A stretch of DNA of 64,000 nucleotides from Rhodamnia argentea (taxonomy: Eukaryota > Streptophyta > Magnoliopsida > Myrtales > Myrtaceae). Location: the NCBI RefSeq assembly GCF_020921035.1, contig NC_063155.1, positions 22,127,294-22,191,293 on the forward strand. The letters are read 5' to 3'. The first letter of the stretch is position 1. Every line of letters begins with the position of its first letter. This document shows, piece after piece, positions 1 through 12,325 of the stretch. The translations under genes were made by a program, and so were the position numbers. Under the pieces are notes generated by a model. It was given only the letters and a program-made list of their open reading frames with translations, was not told the origin of the DNA and did no database searches.

Positions 1-314
1 TCTTCTCCTTGATGTTTTCTCCCATTGCAATGGTGTCTTCTTCTTGGGACTCTCCACTAAATCCATAAAAATGCACTCACTGTAGGTGTAGCTTCTCCGA
101 CCCACCAAAACTCACTGTCTGTCTATCTACCACTTATCCCCTACCTACCCACCTTGCCCATCTTCCATCATCTTCAACTCCCTCCTCAAAACCAGTCATT
201 TTCGCCTGCTGGGTCTACTTCTACACGTGGCACGCACGCCGCTTGCAAGTAGACCAGAGCAGACCGCACCTTCTCTCTCTCGCTCTCTCTCTCTTTGTAC
301 CCATACGCCCTCCA
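1..314 (+). promoter_or_regulatory. Upstream region and 5' leader of the strictosidine-synthase-like gene
   Basis: AT/CT-rich DNA upstream of the first ATG. A CT-rich tract at about 270-294, just before the start codon, looks like a plant 5' untranslated leader. A TATA-like stretch near 65-73 is possible but weak. No coding potential is recognised here. Confidence 0.35.
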
Positions 315-3300
315 ATGTCGCCGGCCGGAATACTCGCCGGGATATGTCTCCTCGCGGCCCTTTACTGCGGGCTCGACCCGCTCGGGCGGAGCGCGGTGGC
401 GAACTTCCCGGACTTCGAGGCGTACAAGGTCGACATGCCGCCTTGGTCGGATGTGCCCACCGAGAAGGACGCCGAGAACCTGTTGCAGAGGTCGGAGATT
501 AAGTTCCTGAACCAAATACAAGGACCCGAGAGCATCGCCTTCGATCCTGCGGGTCGCGGGCCCTACACCGGCGTCGCCGATGGCCGTGTTCTGTTCTGGG
601 ACGGCGAGTCCTGGAAGGACTTTGCCTACACTTCGGGGAACAGGTCAGTCTGTCACTACTTTTTGAGCTTCTTGCAGATTGAGGCTCTCGAGGGCGTGTC
701 GATGTCATTGCTTGTACCATGAACCATGAGCTGTGCAAGTTTTGATCTTTAACGAGAAAGAGAGGGAAAGACGGCTCAAAGTACGAATTTTTTTCCTTTT
801 CCAGTAAAGCTTCTGACTTCACTTAGAACTAAACTATAAAGGCTAAGTTTAATCCTTTGAAGTGTGATACATGGACTTGGCATACTGTTTTAGTCCTCGT
901 GTTCACTATATGCATAATGCTTTCAGAGCAGACAATCATTGACAAAGTTATAAAAGCTACAGAAGCCTTGAGATTGAGGAGTTAAAAGTGAAAACAAGAA
1001 GGCTATGGCCGCTCAAAGCGGGATCAGCCTACATCTGTGGCGGTTGTTGTTCTATAGAAGTTAAGGGTCATGACTATGTTCTGCCCCTGTTTCACCAGTT
1101 GTTATTCAACATAGATTGGGGCATGTGACTGCATGTCTACTTTTACTCGAACAAGTTGGTTACTTGTGCACTCTGTCATAAGCACGGTTCCTCGGAATTA
1201 TTCCCTGGAAGAAGCCGAGTGTGACATGTATAGAAACTGTGAATCGAGCTACGATGATATCACCTGAGGAACATTCCATGTGGTATGACTGCATTATTCC
1301 ATAGGATGCAGTTTTCTCACCGTGATCATATGTTGAAGCCAGGATGATCGAACTTGTTAGTTTGAGCTGAATCTGGATGAACATTTCAACATGCTTATTA
1401 CGCACAATATTCTGATCACAAGTAATTGGCAATTGTCACTGCCTTGGTCTATAAGCCGGTGCTTGATAGTTCCAATATTCACTGAGGAATGCTGAGTCCC
1501 GTATTTGTGAATATGAATATGAACTGGACTGTTGTTGTTATTTGTCAATTTGATGGCTGCTGGCACATATCAGAATGTCTAATGAAGTTTCATGAGCTAC
1601 TCACTCTAGTTGAAACCATTTCAGTTTCAATGTGTCACCATGATTTTAATCTTCAAGATGCTCCCTCTTGGAATTAAGTATTTGTAGGTGATGATCAGTC
1701 AGAAATGTTCCGCGTTTAGTTTTAGTCTCTCGTCTGAGGCACTTGGATACTGGTCATAAATCAGGCACAGTTGTTTGACCAAATTCACTTCATTCATGTA
1801 GTGTGATTATCCTACTTCTCTCCGATGGTGAAATGTTGCGTTTGTTTTAGTCTCGTCTGAGGCACTTGGATACTGGTCATAAATCAGGCACAGTTGTTTG
1901 ACCAAATTCACTTCATTCATGTAGTGTGATTATCACATACTTCTCTCCGGATGCATTCTGTCTTTCAACACTATTGCCTTTAATTTCAGGTCAGGTCTGT
2001 GTGATCCAAAGCCATCACCTTTGAGTTACTTGAAAAATGAGCACATTTGTGGAAGGCCCTTGGGTCTTAGATTCGACAAGAGAACTGGCGATTTATACAT
2101 TGCAGATGCATATTTCGGGTTGGTGAAAGTAGGTCCTGAAGGTGGATTTGCAACCTCACTTGCAACTGAAGCCTAAAGGAGTTCCTTTAAGGTTCACAAA
2201 CGATCTTGACATTGATGAAGAAGGAAATGTCTACTTCACAGATAGCAGTACCAAGTACCAAAGGAGGTAAGAATGGCCGTTCCTCAACCTTTCCCAATCT
2301 TGGATTCGTTTCCCCATTGCTTCTTCTCTGTTTTGATTTGAGCTGATTGAAACTGCCACCTGTGAAGGTGGATGATACCTTATTTCTTGAAGAACTTAAC
2401 ATCATCCAATTAAGATGCCTATTTATTGAGTTTGGCCAACCTGGATTGAGTATTGGTGCTAAAATTTGGAGTGTAAGAGAGGAATGGTGGATGTGAGGCG
2501 ATAATCAGTATTCACTAATTCCACTTTGGTGTATGGTCATAGGTCCCCTCTTATTATTTCGACCACCTACCCAGATTACCAATGATGTCTCTTGTTAATA
2601 ATCAGGTTTCTCTTTTCTTAGACTATTGATGAACTAAGTAGCATCGATTCGACATGACACGACACAACACAACACTTCAACATGTCATTTCTCAAAAAAT
2701 AGAGAATTTCGACACGTTGGGACACATTGTATGTTAAATATATATTCTTATATATACATGATAAATCTATTAGGGATTCACAATTATTATTATTATTTTT
2801 TTGGCTTGCTTGGTATATTAATTTTGGAGTGGCTAGGTACATGACTTAAATATGTATATTTTTGACCTCTAATTTATTGAAAATGCTTAAAATTGATCTC
2901 ATGAGTGTCGAAATGGCGTGTTGGAATGCTGAGCTTGTGTATTGCTGGCTTGTCCGGAGTGCTGACCACTTGTCGGTTGCATGTGGAAAAAGTGTCGGAG
3001 TATTGGAGAGTGTCGAACACTACACGGAGGGCCTCGGAGAGCGTTAGTGCTTCCTAGCTAATGACCTTAAGCTCAATGTTTTGTCGACTCCATTCTAACG
3101 GTATCGGTGAGAGAAGAAAATTGAGCTAAAATTTCAATGATTTCTCAAATTCCTCTAGATTGTTGAGAAGGTGTCAAGATAGTTGTATTTTGGGGTAATG
3201 ACGTGGGTGGTCCTTGAACTTTTCTTCAACATTTAATGTGGTCATTGAACTTCTTTTTTTGATTCAATTTGATCCATTAACTGTCAAAAATCCGCTCAAT

Positions 3301-4789
3301 GTAGTCCCTTCATGAAGTGTATCACCATGTCACATGCATTTTTTTTTTATGTGGACTACCACACCGGTGTTTATTGGGCCAAAATAATGATGTGGACTGC
3401 CACATCATCTTCCCGAGTCATCAAATCCTTCTTTCCCTTTCTTTTGGGCAAAATAAAGAGAAGCAGAAAGATATAACATGGCGTGGACTCCTGCATGGCA
3501 AATCTAATGTCAAGTTAATTGAATTTATTGTCATGTCAGCTAATGGTGTTAGAATATTGAATGGACTACAATAATTGTAATAGTTCAAGAAGTAGATTGA
3601 AAAGAAAGTTCAAGGACCACGTTGAACATTAAAGAAAATTTCAGAGACCACCCATGTCATTATCCCTTTCTTTTTCTTGGGACCTTTTCTTTGATGTGTC
3701 ATGGGCTCTGTTCCTATTTTATCATAACAAACATGTTAATCGCATGTCAAGTAATTAGGACACTATTAGGTTGGGTTGGATCTGAGGAGACCACTGAACT
3801 CCGAGAGGAGCAACACACATTAATTCTGCCCAGAAAATGAGTTATCCATTATTTTCTCTCTTTGCATTGTTAATGGTATTCAACTTGGCGGTCTGACCTA
3901 GTAACTTATTCATCAGGAACTTCATGCAGTTGGTTTTTTCAGCAGAAGGTAGTGGAAGGCTTCTGAAGTACAATCCGACCATGAAGGAGACCACGGTCCT
4001 CATGAGAAACATCCAGTTTCCAAATGGTGTGTCATTAGGCAAGGATGGATCCTTCTTGGTGTTTTCTGAAGGTGCCATTGGCAGGTCAGTCAAGTTCCAT
4101 ATGTTCCGAAGAGTGCATCTTTTTAATGCCACACTTCCTCCTCTCTCCTCATTTGCCAATTCTCGATGTCCTTCCAAGAATTCGTTGTTTTGCAACTTTG
4201 AGACTCTTCTCCCACGTAAACATTGGACAGAAATTCTACAAACTGTGGGACTTCCAGTTTCTAAAATTTTGGAGCCAGTCACAATGTAAGGATGTGATGA
4301 AAAAAGAAAAGGACTTTTAGCACGGGATTACTAAAATTTTAGTCCTTTAAGTTTCACATGGACTCATTTTCTATCGGCTGTTGTAGATTAAGGAAGTTCT
4401 GGTTAAAAGGCGAGAAGGCAGGGACTTCTGAAGTATTTGCTGTTCTACCCGGGTTTCCCGATAATGTCAGAACTAACAAGGACGGTGACTTTTGGGTGGC
4501 AATCCACTGTCGTCGAAGCATATATTCTTATTACTCTAGTCTCTACCCAAAACTCAGGAAACTCTGGCTCAAGCTCCCCATCTCAGCAAAGACGCAGTTC
4601 CAATTCCAAATCGGTGGCCGGCCCCATGCCATGGTCGTGAAGTACAGCCCGGATGGGAAGCTCGTGCAAATACTGGAGGACAGCGAAGGAAAGGTCGTCA
4701 GATCGGTCAGTGAAGTGGAAGAGAAGGATGGGAAGCTGTGGATAGGCAGCGTTCTCATGCCTTTCATTGCTGTTTACAGTTTAACTTGA
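315..4789 (+). CDS. Strictosidine-synthase-like (SSL) protein, four exons, frame disrupted by one extra base
   Basis: Exons 315-643, 1990-2266, 3917-4084 and 4387-4789; all introns are GT-AG and interrupt codons after the second base. The protein (about 391 aa once the frame is ignored) begins with a hydrophobic segment (residues about 4-18, likely signal anchor) followed by a six-bladed beta-propeller of the strictosidine synthase / adipocyte plasma-membrane-associated protein family. Recognisable family stretches are GPESIAFDP, FTNDLDIDEEGNVYFTDSS, FPNGVSL, GFPDNVR and GGRPHAMVVKYSP. Plant SSL proteins are generally endomembrane or secreted hydrolase-like proteins of unclear substrate; this is not evidence for alkaloid synthesis. 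Exon 2 holds one base too many: after ...ATEA the frame meets TAA at 2174-2176, while dropping the T at 2174 restores the family sequence through the rest of the gene. Exon arithmetic agrees (1177 nt, i.e. 3n+1). It is either a recent pseudogene or an assembly error. Intron 2 carries a TIR element and intron 1 a tandem duplication. Confidence 0.82.
1702..1957. repeat. Tandem duplication, unit about 126 bp, in SSL intron 1
   Basis: Two copies with nearly identical sequence begin at about 1702 and 1830. Both contain the same run of about 80 bases around GAGGCACTTGGATACTGG and differ by a few bases and small indels. It lies close to the 3' end of intron 1 and does not touch the splice acceptor at 1989. 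Confidence 0.85.
3193..3666. mobile_element. Non-autonomous TIR element (MITE-like) in SSL intron 2
   Basis: The left end (GGGTAATGACGTGGGTGGTC onward) is the inverted, slightly diverged copy of the right end at about 3590-3666. The arms pair over at least 50 bases. No transposase frame lies between them. The same terminal theme (TAATGAC followed by a 'tgaactt' segment) recurs in the element at 40.77-41.16 kb. I see no clear target-site duplication beyond a possible TTT on both sides. Confidence 0.7.
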
Positions 4790-7700
4790 GCCAAGAAACT
4801 GTTCTTGCTCTTATTACTCTAATGGCCAAAATAAACCATCATATGCTCACTTCCAGTTCAGGGGTTAGCCATTTCATAACAAAGGCATAGGTGTTGCTTT
4901 ATTTCTGTTCTGTTCCTTTGCTCAGCATAACTTACAAACGATTGAGTGAGTTTGACACAGAAAGGGTGTTTATACTTGGGTCATAATGGAGGATATTATC
5001 ATGTACGAATTTTTTCCGAGTTTCAGCTTATTGCTTCAGGCAATGCACGGTGAACGTATATAGCCATTAGCCCGAAACTGGAGTCCGGTTTTCAGTTATC
5101 AACTTCGGAAATATTAACCTAGTTAGATCCATCTTTTATTCTTCGAAGTCGAATGATGTCACCTTCATTCTCGAATTCTTGAGATCGCTATAAAGAACTC
5201 GAATAGCTAGAGTTTGTCGGAACTTCGAATACTCTTGCTAAGAAGCTGAGAATTTGGGGTTAACTGGGAGGTTTCTCTTGTTTCTGGGGCAATTGCTCAG
5301 CTAGTGACAGTCGGGTGATGGGCAGTGATGCTTGGATTGAGGCCGGCATCGACCGTTACATGGTGAAAAACCGATCTTGCAAGTAGATCCTCATTCTCAA
5401 GAATATAAATGTACGCGCAGGTTAGCTAGAAAACCATGGTGTGATTTACAGAAATGATGCGGAAATTGAGGCTGAAGGGACCCACCCGCTTGAGCTATTT
5501 TTTTTTTTTTTGGGTCGGATCCGGCTTGAGCTTTCAGAACCTATATATATTTGGGAGTTAATACTACGAAGAACCACAAATCGATACATCTGTGATAAAT
5601 TTACACAAATTATTTATTTGACAATAAAAAATCTCAAACTGGTACACGTGATAAATTTAACTAAAACTAAATTTTTTATCATAAAAAATTTCAAATTGAT
5701 ACACATGAGACAAATTTATCTCAATATAAATTTTTTACTATAAAAAACTCCAAACGGGTGCACGTGTGGCAAATTTACTCTACGTTAGTTTACCCATATA
5801 TTTGGGGTTAATACTCGAAAACCACAATCGTCCGTGATAAATTTACACAAATTATTTATTTGACAATAAAAATCTCAAACTGGTACACGTGATAAATTCA
5901 ACTCAAGCTAAATTTTTTATCATAAAAAATTCCAAATTGATACACATGAGACAAATTTATCTCAATATAAATTTTTTACTATAAAAAACTCCAAACTGGT
6001 ACACCCGTGACAAATTTACTCTACGTTAGTTTCCATTAAATTGAGTTAATATCACGAAAAACCCCAAACCGATACACTTGTGACAAACAGAAGGTAAAAA
6101 CCTCAAATTGGTAAATCCGCCAACAGCCACCGGTCATCCAACTCGGTAATCTAACGTTAAAATCTAACTGAAATTAACGAAGGGTAAATTTATCACAGAT
6201 ATACCGGTATGGAATTTTTTTGTGGTAAAAAAATAATTTGTGGTAAACTTATCACATATGTACCAATTTGAGATTTTTTGCAGTCAAAATAATTTTAGGT
6301 AAATTTATCATAAGTGTACTGATTTGAAATTTTTCGTAATATTAACTATACATTGAGTGAAATGAACATGCATGCCCAAACTCTACTTCACTTTCCTCGG
6401 CTTCATGCCTTTTCTGAACTGAGCAAAGGAAGGAAAGATTTGAAGGGACGTGGTTTACTTCAGCTAGTTAGTAGTTAAGATACTTCCTTTCCCATAACTG
6501 TCAAAGCACGAACAGCTTTCCTATTATTTTTCCTCCACGTTTCCTCTCCCCAACTAAGCAGTGTTAATTCCCGTGCAAGTATACTCTTTCCCTCGAATAA
6601 AATATATGGATTCTCTTTCATGTCAAACCCACGATCATGTTAAAAACAAAGAAGCATATCATTCTTTAAGTTTGTATAACTTCTGCTCTGAGAGATTTCT
6701 GAACCACTTGCAGTGGACACCAGAAAGAACATAATGTAGTTGTTAAAACAGCAGCTTGTAAGGCAAGACTCTGTCAAAGGTTGTATTATTAAAATCCAAT
6801 CAAGGCCCGATTGCATCTCCTCAAAAAAGGTCAAACATTGCGAACTCTAGTATCCAGAAGAATGGGGCAGTACAGAATAATTTCAGGTAAGCACTGAAAA
6901 GAATAATGAAGGGGAAAAGATTCTCGACTGGCTTTTGTTATTACAGGAAAGAATCATTTTATTGAGTTCCACGTTTCTGTAAAAGTTTTATTCAGAAGGG
7001 CAGATCACATCGTGCAAGGAGATGCCCTGTTTGTTCTTGAATACACACACTTTCCAAAAACACCCACCTTCACAACCACCTAAAAAGAAGCACTATGTAC
7101 TAAGTAGTATATATGCTAGAACTCCTTCCCTCTTTTGAGAACCATCCACCCAGAAAAAATAAAGGACAAAAAGGAAGAAGACGAAACCGAAACGAAAATG
7201 ATGAAATGGATTCAACTCCGACGTGCAGCCACCTGTTCCATTACTTTTTTTCTTTTTTACATCCTTAGCCAGTCATTCTCAGCGCATCTGCATCAAGAGA
7301 AAGCTAATTAGAACTAATCAGAGCAGGAAAAGCGAGTAGTAGCAGCTTGAAGGCTGCCAAAGTTTAGGTGATACTTCTTACCATCTATCTAAACCACTAG
7401 ACCATGAGTAGATGCGAGATACTTATCACATGCTAAATTTTGATGAATGGTGTCAAGTACTTCTAGCATAATGGAGTGTTATAGTTGATGGTGAATGAAC
7501 CATTTATAAAATTCCAAGTTTGGTGTGTAAATGGCCACTCTAACCACTGGATGTTGCTCTCTTACATCTTTTTAACTTTTGAGATGTGAGGATTTGATCC
7601 TTCTGTTGCTTTGGTTGTCGTAACACGAGTCCAAAGAAGCATTCAAATTTACTTAAAGAACCACCATCTGTAAACATGAAGGGTAGGAGAAAAACCATGG

Positions 7701-7951
7701 GAGCTCAGCTGGGAATAACATCTTGAGCTGCTCTTTTCAGGATCAATTGTTACATTAGAGATCAAGCAGAAGTAATTGAGCTAGTTTAGTTTCGAGAACT
7801 GTATCTGACTAGATCTGAGTTTTCAATTTGTCCATTGATTATGGGGGCTGAAAGAAATGGGATCTAAAAAAGAGCTAGAGTAAGTCGAGCAACTCAAAAA
7901 CCAAACCTTAATTGCTTGTAGTGAAGCCTGTGTATAAGCAGGGGTTGAGTT
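4790..7951. other. Intergenic region between SSL and FLA, AT-rich with repeats
   Basis: It contains the SSL 3' untranslated region (AAATAAA-like signal near 4826), the composite repeat at 5.55-6.35 kb, and then the 3' flank of the minus-strand FLA gene. Open frames here are short and resemble no family known to me. Confidence 0.5.
5551..6350. repeat. Composite AT-rich repeat: two direct copies plus an inverted copy
   Basis: Two direct copies of about 240-250 bp start near 5551 and 5802. A third partial copy starts near 6041, and an inverted copy runs from about 6180 to 6349. Each copy repeats the theme GTTAATAC...TGATAAATTTA. The outermost ends are inverted relative to each other, as in a TIR element that has been internally duplicated. 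No coding frame. Confidence 0.75.
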
Positions 7952-10812
7952 TCATTGGCAACTGGTGAGTCGAGAATGCTGTCCGAAGGCGCTTAACATT
8001 TGGCATGTTAATTCCAGCAATTTCCCTGCCAAAACACATTTTCTTAGAATTTAGCAAAAAAGGAACTGTGCTTATGGAAATCATCTAAAGAATATGGAGG
8101 AAATTTCCTAGTTGATCTTAAATGCAATGAAGCGTATTACCACAGATGAAGCAGAAAAATAAATCTATATCTTGGCATGAAATTTACCAAAAGCTTTCTA
8201 AACCAGGCTACCAAATGAATCGCAGTGGCATTGGAAACAATAAACTCCTGTAGTGTAGCGTAGACATCATATAACTCCGTAAGTAATCTGCATCTCCTTT
8301 AGTAAGTAAGAAGGTTCCAACAAACAAATGGCGGAAGATCTCAAATATGCTCAAGTAATTATCATCTACTAAACTCAGTTTCCTGCCTCTTGTGGTACTT
8401 TAGCATTTGCTCGGGGGTTTCATATCGCAACTGTATTTCACAGAAGATGAAGATAAGATAATGACCTGGTCCATCAGTTTTGGCACAATGAAATGAGAGA
8501 CATGAATTGTCTTTCCTTTGACAATCCCTTTGCTCGTGCATTAAGATTAATCAAGGGAAGGAAGAAGGCCCGTTCTCAACTAGCGGGCTCAAGGCATTCT
8601 CATACTAACAGTCCGATTTCTCCGGGAGATCATGAAGGTGAAACTACCCAAGTCCTATTCCTCATTTCCTTTGGACCTACTTCAACTTTATGTTCAAGGG
8701 CTTAACCTTTAACAGCGATAACAGAATTAGCATTTGGCACTAATTTTTAGGTTAATCATGTTATGTGTCTGCCTCTTGCAACCATTTTCAAACTAAATGA
8801 GTGCACAGACCCAAGAAACCTTTCGGTAACCTAGAGTATGACAAGAAGTTGGACGGAAACAAGCCACACATCTTTGTGAAACTGTGAAGTGTTGCAATCT
8901 CTGCGACACAATGATGCAGGCCGGGTAATCTGTGTCCATATATTGGTATAATCTTCCTTAGCACAATGTGGGTGCAAGTAATCAAACAGTGAAGAACTGC
9001 TTCTTTACTAAATTGAGGTTTTCGAAAAATCCACTTTAATAGGCTAATAGGATAGTTGATCTAAGAAATGACCGGAGAAACCATGTTCCGCGATTCTCTG
9101 ACACCTCTCTTGTTCTAAAGGAACTGAAGCCAGTTCACTGTGATTATTAGCACATAACAATGTTTAAGCTCCAACTTTCCTGTGATTTCAGTATACTCAG
9201 AAACTTCAGGCCACAGTTCACAATATCAACATGCCAGTCGCTGTATTCAGTCGCAACCTCAAGCCAATAAACTCCCCAAAACTGCTCCGTTCTTCTTTTC
9301 GGAGATCAGTACGGAAACAAAACAAAGTCGTCCTAAATTTAGGAAGCTGCCTCAGATAATCTCGAGCGTAAATCAGCATGAACTTCAACGGTAAAATTGC
9401 GTGCTATGAGACAAGATCCTTAAACGACATCAACAATGAGTTCGTACCATCCAAGGAGAAAGCAACGTACCTCTCCGGGGCTTGGCCACAACCTTGGTGG
9501 GCGTTTTCTTCTCGACCTTAGCCTCCGTCGTCTCCTCCGGTGGAAACAAAACCCCATCGATGCCCTGCACGGAAATCCGCCCGTCCGTGTAAATATCCGG
9601 GTCGAACAAGTACGCCGAACCCTCGCCCTGCCCGAACTTGACCGAACCATCCGCTTCCTGCGCCACCATCTTGTGAGGCAACCTCAACGTCTCATACCTC
9701 ACCTTTCCGAACCTCCGGACCGCGTTATACATACTCTCCTCGGTCTGGTACTCCGGTATCAAGTGGTAGTACATGATCTGCTCCGGCGCGCCCGGCTCAC
9801 TGAGCTGGTCCGTCGTGAGCTTGGCCATGGCTTCGTCGTTCGGTGCCAGGACAGTCAACACATACCCTTCCGACACTAATCTCCCCATCTCTGAAGCTAG
9901 AGAAGTCAAGTTCACGAGAATGTCCGCCATTTCGTTGTAACCCCCGTAGTGAAGCAGTGTGTGGATGAAGTCCTTCACCTGCGCCTCGCCGTCGAAGTGG
10001 TGGTGCGGCCCTCCGGGCCCAGGCGCCGGCGCAGGCGCGAGGGAGGGGCCCGGCGCCATCGCGTCGTATATCGGGAGCGCCGGCGGCGACCCAGCCTTCG
10101 CCGGCGGTGCCGGCTTCTTGAGCCGGTGAGTCCTAGGGTCGACCTCCGGAGCTCCCTCCGGCTTCACGGCGGTGATAGAGCGTAGACTCCTGCGCCGGTT
10201 GAAGTCGTCCTGCACGGACTGCGGGATCAACAGCTGCTCGATGCCGTGGATCACTCCGTCGGGGCGGGTCACGGCGTCGGCGTGGATCACACGCGCCCGA
10301 TCCACTTCCCTCTCCCCGGACTCCCGCTTCGCCAGGCGTAGTCGGTGGCTGGACAGAGAGAGCGCCTCGTGGGGCTCCGCAGCCGACTGAGTTGACTCGG
10401 GCCAGTTGGCCGAGTCGATCCGGGACGGCACAATGTGGAACATCAGCAGCGTCTGGAGGGACCTGAGGTTCCGCGGCTCGAGCAGGAAGCGCTTGAACTC
10501 CGGGTCGAGATCTCGCTCTAGGGCTTCGTTCTTAGGCGCGAAGATGGTGATGTTGTGCCTGCCGACAGTCTCCTCGAGGGTCTGGAGGAGCAGCGCCTTC
10601 TCCACCAGCTCGGCCAGCTCGGTGTAATGCGAATCGAGCAATGCCACGAGGATGGAGTTGGAGTTTATCTGGCCGGGGCCGGAGCCGGTGGCGGCCGACG
10701 TCGGCCGGGGGTGGGAATGCTCGGGCAATGCGGGGCACATCCCGGCGAGGAACACCAGGGAGGCGAAGAAGAAGAAGAACACGGTAGGGACGCCATCGAT
10801 GCGAACATCCAT
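7952..10812 (-). CDS. FLA17: Fasciclin-like arabinogalactan protein, group B (FLA15-18 type), two exons
   Basis: Exon 1 10812-9471, intron 9470-8026 (GT-AG, 1445 bp), exon 2 8025-7952; 471 aa. Residues about 1-28 form a signal peptide with a run of six Phe. FAS1 domain 1 covers about 50-220 (NITIFAPKNEAL, then VIHGIEQLLIP). A Pro/Ala/Gly-rich arabinogalactan-type linker with several APAP and PGP motifs follows at about 235-275. FAS1 domain 2 covers about 280-425 (LTVLAPNDEAM, then ISVQGIDGVLFPPEE). The small last exon encodes the conserved Lys-Leu-Leu-Glu...Cys-Gln tail typical of this subgroup, and it was located by phase and by the acceptor TTTTGGCAG. Group B FLAs have two FAS1 domains and lack a GPI anchor, which agrees with the hydrophilic C terminus. 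They are cell-wall/apoplastic glycoproteins. The FLA17 symbol rests on similarity and on the neighbouring UBP12 and CXE15; FLA18 or FLA15/16 are possible. Confidence 0.93.
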
Positions 10813-10930
10813 GGCGAGAACGGAATGTAGATTCAGAACGGAGGGGGAGGGAAGAAGAAACCGCAGTAGAGAGAGAAAGTCAAGGGCGTGAGAGTGTGTG
10901 CTGTTTTATTAGAGAGAGAGAGAGCCGTCT
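10813..10930 (-). promoter_or_regulatory. 5' leader and proximal promoter of the FLA gene
   Basis: On the minus strand this is a CT-rich leader. A GA/CT microsatellite lies at about 10911-10924, next to an AATAAAA-like stretch at about 10899-10908 that could serve as a TATA element. Assignment is by position only. Confidence 0.35.
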
Positions 10931-11957
10931 CGCTCTTCTTTCTTTCTTTCTCCGTGGCTTCGTGGTTGGTGTAGAGATTACAGTTGGGAGTGCTGCCTGG
11001 AGGATAGTTCATGTGGGCCTTTATCTAAATTTATTTTATTGCTCTTTAGTCCTTTTGTTTTTTCCTTTTGTTGTTTCAAGGCCTGTCGTTTTCGGTTTTC
11101 ATTAACTTCGGTGCGGTGACTCTACTGCCCTCATTTCCCCTTTTCCTTCCATTTTTCGAATTACAGAATATACTAAATAAATGCTTGTAAATAAATAAAT
11201 AAATAATCTCAGGAAATGATTTCTAAAGTTTAATCATTGTGTGCTCATGGCAAAGATAATCGCTTGGACGGGCTACCGGCTGAGAAGGTCAAAAAGGCCT
11301 TGAGCGGGACCCGCCTACTGGCCGACGAAAAGACCTGACGTTGCCTTTGCTTCTAAGCACGCCCATTCCCCCTTCCCCGCTTGGGCTTCTGGTTCGAGAC
11401 TTGGGCTCCAATCCAGGCTTTTCCGGTTCACGTGATTAATTTATCTAACTCTTTTTTCGCTCCCCTCGTGCTTTTTACGTGGTTTTCAAATATATTAATC
11501 AAAAAAATAAAATTATATATTAAGCAAGGACTCCGTAGTCGAGCAACTCTCGGAAAAATGCTTTTCTCGCTCCGACTTGCAAGTCGATGTTAGGATGTGG
11601 TTCGTATTACCATTTAATAGAAAGACGTGGGATTTTGTTTCGGCGTGAGCGGCAAGGGACAACGGTCTCGTGACGCTAGAGAATTTTCATAGTTCAAACC
11701 CTTATTTTATTGATATTCTGGGCCTAGGCTCACGAATACATACTATTAAACATAATTTCTTTCTTTTGTAATCGAGAGTTGTAATGGGGATATGCAATAG
11801 TGAAATCTTTTACTAGATATAGCTCTAGTTTAAGGGTAAATCGAAATAAATTTTATGACTCGATTTTTTTTTTTTTTAATTTTGAGTCTCTATTTCGTTG
11901 TGTTTATGCGCATAATCCCAACATTTGAACGAACGCTCGAGATGGTTATTAATCATA

Positions 11958-12325
11958 TTCTCGAGTTGGGGTTTTTCACATTGTAAAATGGGCCGATGGT
12001 CGATTTATAAATACAAGAAAAATCATCATCTTTTAATCTAGGTTTAAGAACGAGAGAGGCCAAAAATCACCCAACATCGGTATTAAAGCGCGGGTTACCA
12101 ACAAGTCTGAACTCGATAGTCATACAAGAGAAATTCGAATTGTTGCGGCTCCGACACAAAGCTCGATATGTGATGGAAAGATTTGTTGGGGTTATTTCAC
12201 ATCGATTATAAAAAGAGCTGGTAGTCGATTTATAAGTATGAAAAAAGATCTTATTTTTTGAGTCAATTTTTAGAACGAGAGAGAGGTTTAAGATCGGTCA
12301 ATTCAAGTCGCGGTTAATGATGGCA
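11958..12325. repeat. Diverged direct repeat of about 140 bp
   Basis: Copies at about 11958-12105 and 12186-12325 share GGTCGATTTATAA/GTCGATTTATAAGTATG, a 'tttaagaacgagaga' segment and a 'gcggttaa/gcgggtta' end. The similarity is partial and the repeat looks old. Confidence 0.55.

Noticed and set aside
315-4789. Calling the SSL gene a true strictosidine synthase of alkaloid synthesis
   Set aside because: The sequence matches the broad SSL/APMAP-like group; nothing in the window indicates indole alkaloid genes.
9436-9879. Plus-strand frame of 147 codons opposite FLA
   Set aside because: Shadow of the GC-rich FLA exon; Arg/Leu-rich with no family features.
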